This document shows positions 53,183-61,792 of a DNA stretch of 64,000 nt, in pieces. The stretch is from Pseudomonas protegens (GTDB lineage Bacteria; Pseudomonadota; Gammaproteobacteria; Pseudomonadales; Pseudomonadaceae): positions 3,596,001 to 3,660,000 of the forward strand of contig NZ_CP031396.1 of NCBI RefSeq assembly GCF_003363755.1, written 5' to 3'. The notes beneath the pieces were generated by a model. That model made no database searches, was not told the origin of the DNA, and saw only the letters and a list, made by a program, of their open reading frames with translations. Within the stretch, counting starts at the first letter, position 1; every line of letters starts with the position of its first letter. Made by a program: the position numbers and the translations under genes.

Positions 53183-55144
53183 TCAAGGTAGCTCCAACCC
53201 ACCCGCGGCCTTGTGCAGAGCCCGCAGATGCTCGCCCACCTGTTTCAGGTTGGCCTCGTTGGCGGCGATCTCGGCGGCCCGGGCTGGTTCGAGCAACGCC
53301 CGTACTTCCTTGTCCAGTTCGCCGGTCAGCGATTGCAGCTGTTTCTGCCGCTCGCTGCTTTCGGACTCCAGGCGCTGCCATTCGCCGGGCTGGGGCAAGC
53401 CATAGCCGCTGCTGCCCAGCAGTTCCGCCGGTCGGCTGAGGAAGCCGCTGTTGGCGAGAATTTCCTGCAGGGTCTTGTTGGCTTTTTCCATGCCGCCATT
53501 CTTCAGTTCCCGGGCGCCCAGGTAGCGCTGCTTGACCTCGTCCTGAGCCAGCAACAGTTGCCGGCGATAGCTGGCCTGCTCCAGGAGCAGCAAGGCCGCG
53601 CTGGTTCGCAGGTCGGCCCGGTCGAACCACTGGCGGCGTTGCGCAGCGCTCAATGACAGCCAGTCTTCGACGCTGGCCTGCTTGATTGGCAGGTGCTTTT
53701 TGATCACTTCGAACATCGCCTGGTAGCGGTCGCGGAAGGAGTCGAAGCGATAGCCCAGGCGCAGCGCTTCCCGGGGATCGTCGAGCACGCTGGTGTCCGC
53801 CAGTCCCCTGCCCTTGAGCACTTCCAGCAAACCGTTGGGCATGATGCTGTCGAGGCCGATCAGTTGTTTGTTGTTGCTGCCGCTGCGCAGCAGCTTGAGG
53901 CTCTCCACTGCGCAGTTGTTGGACAGGAAGTAATAGTTGCCGTCGTAGCTCCAGTGCATCTCGGCGGCGTGCTCCACCACTTCCTCGATCTCGCTGCGTG
54001 ACAGCTTCAAGGGCACGGATGCCAGGCTGCGCAGTTCGGTCTTGGTGTATTCATCGATGACTTGCGACAGCGGCAGGACGAACAACCGCGAAGGGTACTT
54101 GCCCACCAGGCCATCCCAACTGGACAGCTGTACGTCGCCGACAAAGGCGCGGTAGGACAGCACCAGGTGTTGGTCCAGGTCCAGGCGGCAATCCGGGCCT
54201 CGGGTGCGGCCCGGAGCACAGATCACCAGGCGCAGCATGCTGTGGCCCCAGCGGCTGACCCAGTTCTGGTTGGCCTCGGCCAGCAGGTAGTCCACCGCGT
54301 AGACCCGTTCCGGGTCGACCTTGCCCAGGGGCGTCTTGGCGAAGTCGTTGCCGGCGTTGAGGAAGGCAAAGGACTGGGCACAATTGTCCTTGGCGGCAGG
54401 GGCCCAGGCGAAATGTTCCTGGTAGTAGCGATACAGCGCCGGGCGGCGGCAGGCGTAGCTCGGATCGAGGAGGAAATACTCCATGTTCACCGCTACGAAC
54501 TCTTTCGGGTTGGTGATCTCGTAGAGGTCCGGACTGCGGGCAACCTGCCGGTTGTGCTGTTCCCGCTCTCCGCGGCGACCGACATATTGCGGCCAGCCGG
54601 CCAGGTCCAGCAGCCGCGGGTCGTCGCTGAGGGTAAAGCGGCGATCGTTCTGGCCCCGGCACTCATCCGGCAGGCCGATCAGGCCGGAAGTACCGGTCTT
54701 GCGGGTGCAGCGCTGGATCAGGCTGCGTTCGGCGCTGGGCCATAAACGCGCACGATCATAAATGTGGGTCAGTTCATGAAGTACGGTAGCGAGCAGTTCC
54801 CGGCGCACGGTGCCATGGGGGCGACTGGTCTTCTGCGTCGCAGCCGAGCCATCGGCCAGGCTGGGCAACAGGGCACGATTGAGGTCCAGTTCCGCAACCA
54901 GGGATGCCGCGCCATAGGCATTGTCGGGCATCTGGTCGGTCCAGCCGACATCAATGGTGCGATCCAGTTGCTGGATGAAGCGCGGCGGCAGTGCCTGCAT
55001 CGCTTCATCCAGCAGCGCCTGGCTGGCGCGTTGTTGCGCCGGGCTCAAACCATCGGTCTTGAGGCGCAATTGCAAGTCGGCTTGGGCGGTGCCACAGAGC
55101 AGCCCCAGGGTCCCGGCCAGCAGCCAGGCGAAAACTGGCTTCAC
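53183..55144 (-). CDS. Large secreted DUF4105 protein with an N-terminal HExxH zinc-peptidase-like region
   Basis: A 653-residue exported protein (signal peptide about 1-22, ending AQA-DL). Residues 119-130 read ATVLHELTHIYD: His123-Glu124-x-x-His127 is a zincin motif. Downstream NPKEFVAVNMEYFL (Glu215 and Glu222) resembles the third-ligand helix of MtfA-like gluzincins. A DUF4105 domain (about 275-420) follows, with WGHSMLRL (His301) and SNNCAVESLKLL (Cys411), a His/Cys pair reminiscent of circularly permuted NlpC/P60 enzymes. The C-terminal 200 residues are helical. The start is a GTG overlapping the upstream DUF2388 stop (GTGA). Two hydrolase-like modules in one protein is unusual; activity is inferred. 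Confidence 0.82.
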   Translation of the reverse strand: MKPVFAWLLAGTLGLLCGTAQADLQLRLKTDGLSPAQQRASQALLDEAMQALPPRFIQQLDRTIDVGWTDQMPDNAYGAASLVAELDLNRALLPSLADGSAATQKTSRPHGTVRRELLATVLHELTHIYDRARLWPSAERSLIQRCTRKTGTSGLIGLPDECRGQNDRRFTLSDDPRLLDLAGWPQYVGRRGEREQHNRQVARSPDLYEITNPKEFVAVNMEYFLLDPSYACRRPALYRYYQEHFAWAPAAKDNCAQSFAFLNAGNDFAKTPLGKVDPERVYAVDYLLAEANQNWVSRWGHSMLRLVICAPGRTRGPDCRLDLDQHLVLSYRAFVGDVQLSSWDGLVGKYPSRLFVLPLSQVIDEYTKTELRSLASVPLKLSRSEIEEVVEHAAEMHWSYDGNYYFLSNNCAVESLKLLRSGSNNKQLIGLDSIMPNGLLEVLKGRGLADTSVLDDPREALRLGYRFDSFRDRYQAMFEVIKKHLPIKQASVEDWLSLSAAQRRQWFDRADLRTSAALLLLEQASYRRQLLLAQDEVKQRYLGARELKNGGMEKANKTLQEILANSGFLSRPAELLGSSGYGLPQPGEWQRLESESSERQKQLQSLTGELDKEVRALLEPARAAEIAANEANLKQVGEHLRALHKAAGGLELP

Positions 55145-55461
55145 AGAGCGAGGATAGCTTCGGCGAGGACCTGATCGCTGGCGTCACGGGCTTCCGGCAA
55201 TTGGGTGCGCAGTGCCGTGAAGGCGGCTTCCAGTTGTGCGCCACGGATATCGCCATTGCTGGCGACAAAGCTGGCGGCATCGTCATGGGCTTCGCGCACG
55301 ACTTTGGAATCACGGATCGAGGTGGTGGTGTCCGAGGTGAAATCGATCGTGCGGCCAGAGGCGCGGACGATGATATTACTGGTGGCCACCAGGGTTTGTG
55401 CCTGGGCCACGTCGGCCAACAACAGCAGGCCAAGGGTGGCGGCAATCAGCGGGCTACGCAT
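55141..55461 (-). CDS. DUF2388-family secreted protein, copy 1
   Basis: 106 residues. The signal peptide ends about residue 22 (AQAQ). The mature part has the family core: DDAASFVAS-GDIRGAQLEAA and a final AILAL. It ends in the GTGA overlap with the DUF4105 gene, so the two are translationally coupled. GGAG precedes the ATG at 55461. Function unknown; Pseudomonas-specific family of small exported proteins. Confidence 0.85.
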   Translation of the reverse strand: MRSPLIAATLGLLLLADVAQAQTLVATSNIIVRASGRTIDFTSDTTTSIRDSKVVREAHDDAASFVASNGDIRGAQLEAAFTALRTQLPEARDASDQVLAEAILAL

Positions 55462-55488
55462 GGAACGACTCCGGAATAACAGGGATGG

Positions 55489-55797
55489 CTATTGGACGAG
55501 AATTGCCTGCGCCAGTTCAAGGTCGCTGGCATGAAGTTTTGCCTGGTGTTGCCGCAGATACTTCAGTGCGGACTCCAGGCGTGCCCCACGCAGTTGGCCG
55601 TCGGTCGCAATGAAGGCGGCGGCGTCATCCTGGGCGTTGAGCAGCAGTTTATGGTCGAAGGGCGCCGAGGTCACCTGGCTTGTAGCGTATGCCGTGATGA
55701 CCGAGCTCTGGGTCGTCAGGTCAAATGCCTGCACCGAGGAGGCCCAACAGACAGCGATCAATAGTGGAGCGAAAAGCGAAATTCGGAACAAACCCAA
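55489..55797 (-). CDS. DUF2388-family secreted protein, copy 2
   Basis: 102 residues. The signal peptide ends about residue 24 (SSVQA-FD). It shares the core DDAAAFIATDGQLRGARLESA and the end AQAILVQ with its neighbours, but the middle part diverges (VTSAPFDHKLL). The start codon is a TTG at 55797 (second TTG 6 bp later); no ATG is available before the signal peptide, so translation may be weak. It lies 27 bp upstream of copy 1. Confidence 0.78.
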   Translation of the reverse strand: MGLFRISLFAPLLIAVCWASSVQAFDLTTQSSVITAYATSQVTSAPFDHKLLLNAQDDAAAFIATDGQLRGARLESALKYLRQHQAKLHASDLELAQAILVQ

Positions 55798-55897
55798 TAG
55801 TCTCGACAGCTGAAAACCAGCGCCAAGGCTAGCGCAATGGCCCGGGCAGGGCCAGTGCAGAGGGTTTCAGGTGCGTACACGCACCTGTAGCGGCAGG

Positions 55898-56215
55898 TCA
55901 GATCGCCAGGATTGCCTGAGCCAGTTGTGTATCAGTGGCCTGCAGTTGAGGGGCTTGTTGGCGGATGTGGGCGAAGGCACTTTCCAGTTTTACCCCGCGA
56001 ATTGCGCCGTCGGTGGCGACGAAGCTGGCGGCGTCATCCCGGGCAGCGCGGACAATCTTGTTGTCGCGCAGGGAGGAGGTGACGTCGGAAGTTGCATCGG
56101 TCGTGGCCTTGAGGGCACCGACAATGGCATCAGTGGTCACGATCAGGCTGGTGGCGTGGGCATTGGTAGCCAGGGCCAGCAGTGCGGCAGTGCTGAGCAG
56201 GCGAAGACGGGACAT
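55898..56215 (-). CDS. DUF2388-family secreted protein, copy 3
   Basis: 105 residues. The signal peptide ends about residue 21 (NAHA-TS). The core is DDAASFVATDGAIRGVKLESA and the end is LAQAILAI. It is closest to copy 1 in the RDNKIVRAARDD segment. The start at 56215 (MSRLRLL) follows AGGAG; an upstream in-frame ATG has no good site. It is the first gene of the run; about 100 bp separate it from copy 2. Confidence 0.85.
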   Translation of the reverse strand: MSRLRLLSTAALLALATNAHATSLIVTTDAIVGALKATTDATSDVTSSLRDNKIVRAARDDAASFVATDGAIRGVKLESAFAHIRQQAPQLQATDTQLAQAILAI

Positions 56216-56496
56216 GGGTAGCTCCTGTGAATGAACAGACAATTTAAGGGCGCTGAGTGAGACGCCGGGCAGCCACTGCGAGGTGCTGTGTCTGATGGAT
56301 CTGACGCAACTCGGAAGAAAGTCGTTACGTCACTTCAGATATTAGGCTGAGCTGTTCTATTCGCACAGATCTGTGTCAGGGGTGGAGGCTGCCGCCCATG
56401 AATTCATGACGCCGTCCTCGTCGAGACGTCGAACGATTGGCTTGCAGCATCAAGCTATTGGGTTTATCGGCGAAGAGACAGATAGGCTAGGACTTT

Positions 56497-56540
56497 AACT
56501 GTACCTATTGTTTTTTGTTTTGGTATAACTGTACCTATCG
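56497..56540. repeat. Phased direct repeat AACTGTACCTATyG
   Basis: AACTGTACCTATTG (56497-56510) and AACTGTACCTATCG (56527-56540) differ in one base and are three helical turns apart, as expected for a dimeric regulator binding one DNA face. The second copy overlaps a possible -10 (TATAAC). Confidence 0.7.
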
Positions 56541-56594
56541 TTGTCTGATGCAGACGATCCTTCACCTCAGAACGTTTGCCATCGGCCCAGAACG

Positions 56595-56630
56595 ACAAAA
56601 CCCGTCGCAGTTTCCTGCGACGGGTTTTGT
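56595..56630. terminator. Perfect 16-bp hairpin terminator
   Basis: ACAAAACCCGTCGCAG (56595-56610) and CTGCGACGGGTTTTGT (56615-56630) pair completely around TTTC. It can serve both strands: the DUF1127 transcript from the right and a possible short RNA from the left. Confidence 0.88.
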
Positions 56631-56687
56631 GTGTGCAATTCGGGGTGCTGGCGGTGGACCCGGAGGGTCAGGGCCAGCGACGCTGAG

Positions 56688-56903
56688 TTAGCGCCAGAAC
56701 GGCTTGCTCAGCTCTTCGTAGCGTTGTGCTTCGCTGATCCCGGCATCGGCCAGCAGACGCGAATCCAGACGAGCCAGTTGATGGCGGCTGGAGATGCGGC
56801 GCTGCCACAGCATCAGGTTGGCAATAACGCGCAGAGGCAGGGAAGCCTGGGTTTTTTCAGCTTTGTCTTCGAAGAACAGTTCGGAACTGAGTGTACGTTC
56901 CAT
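56688..56903 (-). CDS. DUF1127-family small basic protein
   Basis: 71 residues. The conserved DUF1127 core WQRRISSRHQLARLDSRLLAD (residues about 33-53) ends in GISEAQRYEELSKPFWR. I chose the ATG at 56903 because GGAAGG lies 9 bp before it, while the ATG at 56912 directly abuts that site. Relatives act as small Arg-rich regulators of RNA or phosphate metabolism in alphaproteobacteria. In this locus it is surrounded by CTGTAC-type motifs, suggesting tight transcriptional control. Confidence 0.85.
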   Translation of the reverse strand: MERTLSSELFFEDKAEKTQASLPLRVIANLMLWQRRISSRHQLARLDSRLLADAGISEAQRYEELSKPFWR

Positions 56904-56912
56904 GGTTGACAT

Positions 56913-57222
56913 CCTTCCGCTTGTGGCGGGATCAGGTAGTGGTTTAACTGGTGCCCATGATCCTCTTCCCGCGCAAGACTCTGTAGATACAGTTCACCTG
57001 TATTGTGAAGGACCAGTTAACTGTTTATAGAGGCTGTACTGTTCGTAAATGGCGCAACTGTACCTGTCAGCACCTTTTTGGTGCGTTTAGGCGGTTTTTG
57101 ATTGGAAGTTAACGGTTTTAGGCGAGGAAAAGACCGGTACAGCAGTACAGTTTTTGTCGAGCTTTGGTGGGGAGCTGGCGAGCTGACGAAACTGTGTTTG
57201 CGTCAGCTGCCAACTGTATCAA
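56913..57222. promoter_or_regulatory. CTGTAC motif field upstream of the DUF1127 gene
   Basis: A 310-bp gene-free stretch with at least seven related motifs: CTGTAGATACAG (56981), CACCTGTATTGTG (56996), CAGTTAACTG (57014), CTGTACTGTT (57034), CAACTGTACCTG (57056), GGTACAGCAGTACAG (57136) and AACTGTATC (57212). Several form palindromes. This density is not expected by chance and suggests an array of operator half-sites. Confidence 0.6.
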
Positions 57223-58716
57223 TCACTCGGCGAGCATTTTCCCGGTTTCTTCCAGATTGATGTGCCAGCTCAGGGCATCACGCAGTATGTGTGGTGTGTG
57301 ACCACCCAGGGCGCAGGCCTTGGTGAAGTAGTCATTCAGCGCGTCGCGGTAGGACGGATGCACACAGTTGTCGATGATCACCCGGGCCCGCTCACGTGGC
57401 GCCAGGCCACGCAAGTCTGCCAGGCCGATCTCGGTCACCAGGATGTCGACGTCATGCTCGGTGTGGTCCACGTGGCTGACCATGGGCACCACGCTGGAAA
57501 TCGCCCCGCCCTTGGCAATCGACTTGGTGACGAAGATCGCCAGGTGCGCGTTGCGAGCGAAGTCGCCGGAGCCGCCGATGCCGTTCATCATCCGCGTGCC
57601 GCAGACGTGGGTGGAGTTGACGTTGCCGTAGATGTCGAACTCCAGAGCGGTGTTGATGCCGATGATGCCCAGGCGGCGCACCACTTCCGGGTGGTTGGAG
57701 ATCTCCTGGGGGCGCAGCACCAGCTTGTCCTTGTAGCGTTCCAGATTGCCGAACACGTCGGCGTTGCGCCGGCTCGACAGGGTGATGGAGCTGCCCGAGG
57801 CGAAGCTGAGCTTGCCGGCGTCGATCAGGTCGAAGGTCGAGTCCTGCAGCACCTCGGAGTACATGGTCAGGTTCTCGAACGGCGACTCGATCAGGCCGCA
57901 CATCACCGCGTTGGCGATGTTGCCGATGCCCGCCTGCAGCGGGCCGAGCTTGTTGCTCATGCGTCCGGCATCCACTTCCTGCTTGAGGAAGTCGATCAGG
58001 TGATTGGCGATGCCTTGTGTTTCGCTGTCCGGGGTGGAGACGGTGGATGGCGAATCGGCCTGATTGGTGATGACAATGGCGACGATCTTTTCCGCAGGAA
58101 TCGGAATGGCCGTGCTGCCGATGCGATCATCGACTTTGACCAGGGGAATAGGCGTGCGGGTCGGGCGATAAGTCGGGATGTAGATGTCGTGCAGGCCTTC
58201 CAGGTTTGGGTTGTGCGCCAGGTTGATCTCGACGATCACCTGCTTGGCGAAGATCGCAAAGCTGGCGGAGTTGCCCACCGAAGTGGTCGGCACGATATGG
58301 CCCTGCTCAGTGATGGCGACAGCCTCGATCACTGCAATGTCTGGCAGCTTGAGCTGCTGGTTGCGCAGTTGCTCGACGGTTTCCGACAAGTGCTGGTCGA
58401 TGAACATCACTTCGCCGGCGTTGATCGCCTTGCGCAGGGTGCTGTCCACCTGGAACGGCATGCGCCGGGCCAGGACGCCGGCTTCGGTGAGTTGCTTGTC
58501 CAGGTCGTTGCCCAGGCTGGCACCGGTCATCAGGCTGATTTTCAGCGGGGTCACCTTGGCCCGTTCGGCCAGGGCATGGGGCACGGCCTTGGCTTCACCG
58601 GCGCGGGTGAAGCCGCTCATGCCGACGGTCATGCCGTCCTCAATCAGGGCGGCAGCGTCGGCGGCGCTCATCACCTTATCCAACAACGAAGGCAAGCGGA
58701 TACGATCACGGTACAT
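57223..58716 (-). CDS. Acetyl-CoA hydrolase / succinyl-CoA:acetate CoA-transferase family protein
   Basis: 497 residues, cytoplasmic, class I CoA-transferase fold with two halves. The family pattern includes GMTVGMSGFTRAGEAKAVP, PLQAGIGNIANAV, the catalytic Glu region LTMYSEVLQDS (near residue 290), and GIGGSGDFARNAH. It matches PAO1 PA5445 in length and motifs. It probably exchanges CoA between succinyl-, acetyl- or propionyl-CoA and a free acid; hydrolase activity alone is less likely. It is a single gene downstream of the pnt operon, separated by a terminator. Confidence 0.9.
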   Translation of the reverse strand: MYRDRIRLPSLLDKVMSAADAAALIEDGMTVGMSGFTRAGEAKAVPHALAERAKVTPLKISLMTGASLGNDLDKQLTEAGVLARRMPFQVDSTLRKAINAGEVMFIDQHLSETVEQLRNQQLKLPDIAVIEAVAITEQGHIVPTTSVGNSASFAIFAKQVIVEINLAHNPNLEGLHDIYIPTYRPTRTPIPLVKVDDRIGSTAIPIPAEKIVAIVITNQADSPSTVSTPDSETQGIANHLIDFLKQEVDAGRMSNKLGPLQAGIGNIANAVMCGLIESPFENLTMYSEVLQDSTFDLIDAGKLSFASGSSITLSSRRNADVFGNLERYKDKLVLRPQEISNHPEVVRRLGIIGINTALEFDIYGNVNSTHVCGTRMMNGIGGSGDFARNAHLAIFVTKSIAKGGAISSVVPMVSHVDHTEHDVDILVTEIGLADLRGLAPRERARVIIDNCVHPSYRDALNDYFTKACALGGHTPHILRDALSWHINLEETGKMLAE

Positions 58717-58844
58717 GGATTGTTATCTCGGGCAACGGAAGCAAGAAGCGCAGTCTAGTGATTTCAAAAAAAAACGCCCCGCGACAAAGGTCGAATGAAA
58801 GGCCCTGATCTAGAGCCTTCTGTCGGCTTTATGGTGTAAATAAA

Positions 58845-58872
58845 AAACCCCAGCCTACTAAAGGCTGAGGTT
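58845..58872 (-). terminator. Terminator of the pnt operon
   Basis: On the reverse strand AACCTCAGCCT pairs with AGGCTGGGGTT (one mismatch) and is followed by six T. Confidence 0.8.
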
Positions 58873-58895
58873 TGGGTTATTGCGCTACAGCAGCT

Positions 58896-60332
58896 TTATT
58901 CGACGGCTTTGACCATGTCTTCGATGACTTTCTTGGCGTCGCCGAAGACCATCATGGTCTTGTCCAGGTAAAACAGTTCGTTGTCCAGGCCGGCATAACC
59001 ACTGGCCATGGAGCGCTTGTTGACGATGATGGTCTTGGCCTTGAAAGCCTCGAGGATCGGCATGCCGGCGATCGGCGATTTCGGATCGTTCTTCGCCGCC
59101 GGGTTGACCACGTCGTTGGCACCCAGGACCAGCACCACGTCGGCCTGGCCGAACTCGGAGTTGATGTCTTCCATCTCGAACACCTGGTCGTAAGGCACTT
59201 CGGCTTCGGCCAGCAATACGTTCATGTGGCCGGGCATGCGCCCTGCTACCGGGTGGATCGCGTACTTCACGGTCACGCCGCGGTGGGTCAGCTTCTCGGT
59301 CAGCTCTTTCAGCGCGTGCTGGGCCCGCGCTACCGCCAGGCCGTAGCCGGGAACGATGATCACGGTGTCCGCGTTGGTCAGCAGGAAGGTCGCATCGTCA
59401 GCCGAGCCGGATTTCACCGGACGGGCTTCCTGTGCACCGGCCGGGCCGCCCGCATCGGCGCTGTTGCCGAAACCGCCCAGCAGCACGTTGAAGAACGAAC
59501 GGTTCATCGCCTTGCACATGATGTACGAAAGGATCGCGCCGCTGGAGCCCACCAGGGAACCGGCGATGATCAGCATCGAGTTGTTCAGGGAGAAACCGAT
59601 CCCTGCCGCTGCCCAGCCCGAATAGCTGTTGAGCATCGATACCACCACTGGCATGTCGGCGCCGCCGATCGGGATGATGATCAGCACACCCATGACGAAG
59701 GCCAGGGCCAGCATGAGGGCAAAGGCGCCCAGGTTGCCGGTGGCCATGAAGGTCACGCCCAGGCCGAGGGTGGCCAGGCCCAGCACCAGGTTGAGTTTGT
59801 GCTGGCCGGCGAACTGTACCGGTGCGCCCTGGAACAGGCGGAACTTGTACTTGCCTGACAGCTTGCCGAAGGCGATCACCGAGCCGGAGAAGGTGATGGC
59901 GCCGATGGCCGCGCCGAGGAACAGTTCCAGGCGGTTACCAGCGGGGATCGCATCGCCCAGGTGTTTGACGATGCCCAGAGACTGCGGTTCGACCACGGCG
60001 GCAATGGCGATGAACACTGCGGCCAGACCGATCATGCTGTGCATGAAGGCCACCAGCTCCGGCATCTTGGTCATCTCGACGCGCTTGGCCATGATCGAAC
60101 CGGCGGTGCCGCCGATCAGCAGGCCCACGATGACGTAGCCGATGCCGGCGGTGGCCAGTTCTGCGCCGAGCTTATAGATGAGGCCAATGGTGGTCAGTAC
60201 CGCCAGGGCCATGCCCAGCATGCCGAACAGGTTGCCGCGTCGGGATGTGGTCGGGTGCGAAAGCCCCTTGAGCGCCTGGATAAAGCACACCGAGGCAATC
60301 AGATAGAGGGTTGTTACCAGGTTCATACTCAT
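58896..60332 (-). CDS. pntB: NAD(P) transhydrogenase subunit beta
   Basis: 478 residues. About eight to nine membrane helices (residues 1-270) are followed by the NADP-binding domain III (from about 300, VIIVPGYGLAVARAQ and the YAIHPVAGRMPGHMNVLLAEA segment). The enzyme uses the proton gradient to reduce NADP+ with NADH. The ATG at 60332 overlaps the stop of the previous gene (TAATG); a second ATG is 6 bp later. It is the last of three pnt genes. Confidence 0.96.
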   Translation of the reverse strand: MSMNLVTTLYLIASVCFIQALKGLSHPTTSRRGNLFGMLGMALAVLTTIGLIYKLGAELATAGIGYVIVGLLIGGTAGSIMAKRVEMTKMPELVAFMHSMIGLAAVFIAIAAVVEPQSLGIVKHLGDAIPAGNRLELFLGAAIGAITFSGSVIAFGKLSGKYKFRLFQGAPVQFAGQHKLNLVLGLATLGLGVTFMATGNLGAFALMLALAFVMGVLIIIPIGGADMPVVVSMLNSYSGWAAAGIGFSLNNSMLIIAGSLVGSSGAILSYIMCKAMNRSFFNVLLGGFGNSADAGGPAGAQEARPVKSGSADDATFLLTNADTVIIVPGYGLAVARAQHALKELTEKLTHRGVTVKYAIHPVAGRMPGHMNVLLAEAEVPYDQVFEMEDINSEFGQADVVLVLGANDVVNPAAKNDPKSPIAGMPILEAFKAKTIIVNKRSMASGYAGLDNELFYLDKTMMVFGDAKKVIEDMVKAVE

Positions 60333-60655
60333 TACTTCTGCACCTCTTCTTTCACGGCTTTGGGCGCTTTCTTCTTGAACATTTCCAACATGCGGCGGGT
60401 CACCAGGAAGCCACCGAACACGTTGACCGCGGCCAGGGCAACGGCCAGGGTGCCCATGGTCTTGCCCAGCGGGGTCACGGTCAGGGCGGCAGCCAGCATG
60501 GCGCCGACGATGACGATGGCGGAAATGGCGTTGGTCACCGCCATCAGCGGCGTATGCAGTGCGGGTGTGACGTTCCAGACCACGTGGTAACCGACATAGA
60601 TCGCCAGCACGAAGATGATCAGGTTGTAGATACCGGGGGAGATAAGCTCTTCCAT
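60332..60655 (-). CDS. pntAB: NAD(P) transhydrogenase subunit alpha, membrane part
   Basis: 107 residues with three to four membrane helices ([55 protein letters not shown]). It corresponds to the C-terminal part of E. coli PntA and is a separate gene, as in the three-subunit enzymes of Rhodospirillum and other pseudomonads. The C-terminus is Lys-rich. It is coupled to pntB by a TAATG overlap. Confidence 0.95.
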   Translation of the reverse strand: MEELISPGIYNLIIFVLAIYVGYHVVWNVTPALHTPLMAVTNAISAIVIVGAMLAAALTVTPLGKTMGTLAVALAAVNVFGGFLVTRRMLEMFKKKAPKAVKEEVQK

Positions 60656-60670
60656 CGTCTGAATCCCTGC

Positions 60671-61792
60671 TTAGGCGTTTTTGCGGATGACTTGGCCGTC
60701 GCGGCACATCAGGCACGCGGCGACGATGTCGTCTTCGAGGTTGACTTCGAACTGCCCTTCTTTAGTGAAGACAAGCTTCAGGAAGTCCAGCAGGTTGCGG
60801 GCGTACAGCGCCGAGGCATCTGCAGCTACCGCGCCGGCCAGGTTGGTCGGGCCGACGATGGTTACACCGTTTTCGACCACGACCTGATCCGCTACGGTCA
60901 GCGGGCAGTTGCCGCCCTGTGCTGCTGCCAGGTCGATGACCACCGAGCCGGGTTTCATCTGGGCGACAGTCTCGGCGCTCAGCAGCGTCGGTGCCTTGCG
61001 GCCTGGGATCAGCGCGGTGGTGATGACGATATCGGACTGCTTTGCACGCTCGTGGACCGCCTGGGCCTGGCGCTGCATCCAGCTGGCCGGCATGGGACGG
61101 GCGTAGCCACCGACACCTACAGCGCACTCGCGCTCTTCGTCGGTCTCGTAAGGCACGTCGACGAACTTGGCCCCCAGGGACTCGATCTGCTCCTTCACCG
61201 CTGGGCGCACGTCCGATGCCTCGATCACAGCGCCCAGGCGCTTGGCCGTGGCGATGGCCTGCAGCCCTGCTACACCGGCGCCGAGGATCAGTACGCGGGC
61301 TGCTTTGACGGTGCCAGCGGCGGTCATCAGCATTGGCATGAAGCGCGGATAGTAGTGGGCGGCCAGCAGCACAGCCTTGTAGCCGGCAATGTTGGCCTGG
61401 GACGACAACACGTCCAGGCTCTGGGCCCGGGAAGTGCGTGGTGCCGCCTCGAGGGCGAAGGCAGTAATGCCACGTTCGGCCAGCTTGGCGATGGTTTCAT
61501 TGCTGAACGGATTGAGCATGCCCACCAACACGGTGCCGCTCTTGATCAGAGCCAGCTCGCTGTCACTGGGGGCCGCTACCTTGAGGATCAGTTCGGCGCC
61601 AAAGGCATCGTTGGCGTTGCCAATGGTTGCCCCTGCCGCTTCATAGGCACTGTCGACCACGCTGGCGTTAATGCCGGCGCCGCTTTGCACAGTGACTTTA
61701 TGACCCTGGCCGATCAGCTTCTTGATGGTTTCCGGGGTTGCAGCAACCCGTGTTTCACCCGTCTGGGTTTCGAGAGGAACACCAATGTGCAC
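60671..61792 (-). CDS. pntAA: NAD(P) transhydrogenase subunit alpha, NAD-binding part
   Basis: 373 residues, soluble domain I with an alanine-dehydrogenase-like fold. The Rossmann glycine motif is LILGAGVAGLQAIATAKRLG; the mobile-loop equivalent is around YETDEERECAVGVGGYARPM. It binds NADH on the cytoplasmic side. The start is a GTG at 61792 (MHIGVPLE). It is the first gene of the operon, 15 bp before pntAB. Confidence 0.95.
   Translation of the reverse strand: MHIGVPLETQTGETRVAATPETIKKLIGQGHKVTVQSGAGINASVVDSAYEAAGATIGNANDAFGAELILKVAAPSDSELALIKSGTVLVGMLNPFSNETIAKLAERGITAFALEAAPRTSRAQSLDVLSSQANIAGYKAVLLAAHYYPRFMPMLMTAAGTVKAARVLILGAGVAGLQAIATAKRLGAVIEASDVRPAVKEQIESLGAKFVDVPYETDEERECAVGVGGYARPMPASWMQRQAQAVHERAKQSDIVITTALIPGRKAPTLLSAETVAQMKPGSVVIDLAAAQGGNCPLTVADQVVVENGVTIVGPTNLAGAVAADASALYARNLLDFLKLVFTKEGQFEVNLEDDIVAACLMCRDGQVIRKNA

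Larger units (their letters stand above)
56216..56687. other. Intergenic region with CTGTACC repeats and a perfect terminator
   Basis: 472 bp without a convincing protein gene. It contains two direct repeats AACTGTACCTATyG exactly 30 bp apart (56497 and 56527), a TATAAC that could be a -10 at 56524-56529, and a perfect hairpin at 56595-56630. Confidence 0.6.

Noticed and set aside
56541..56909. A 122-codon forward frame around the perfect terminator and DUF1127 gene
   Set aside because: It reads through the terminator hairpin and antisense to the DUF1127 gene; no family match seen.
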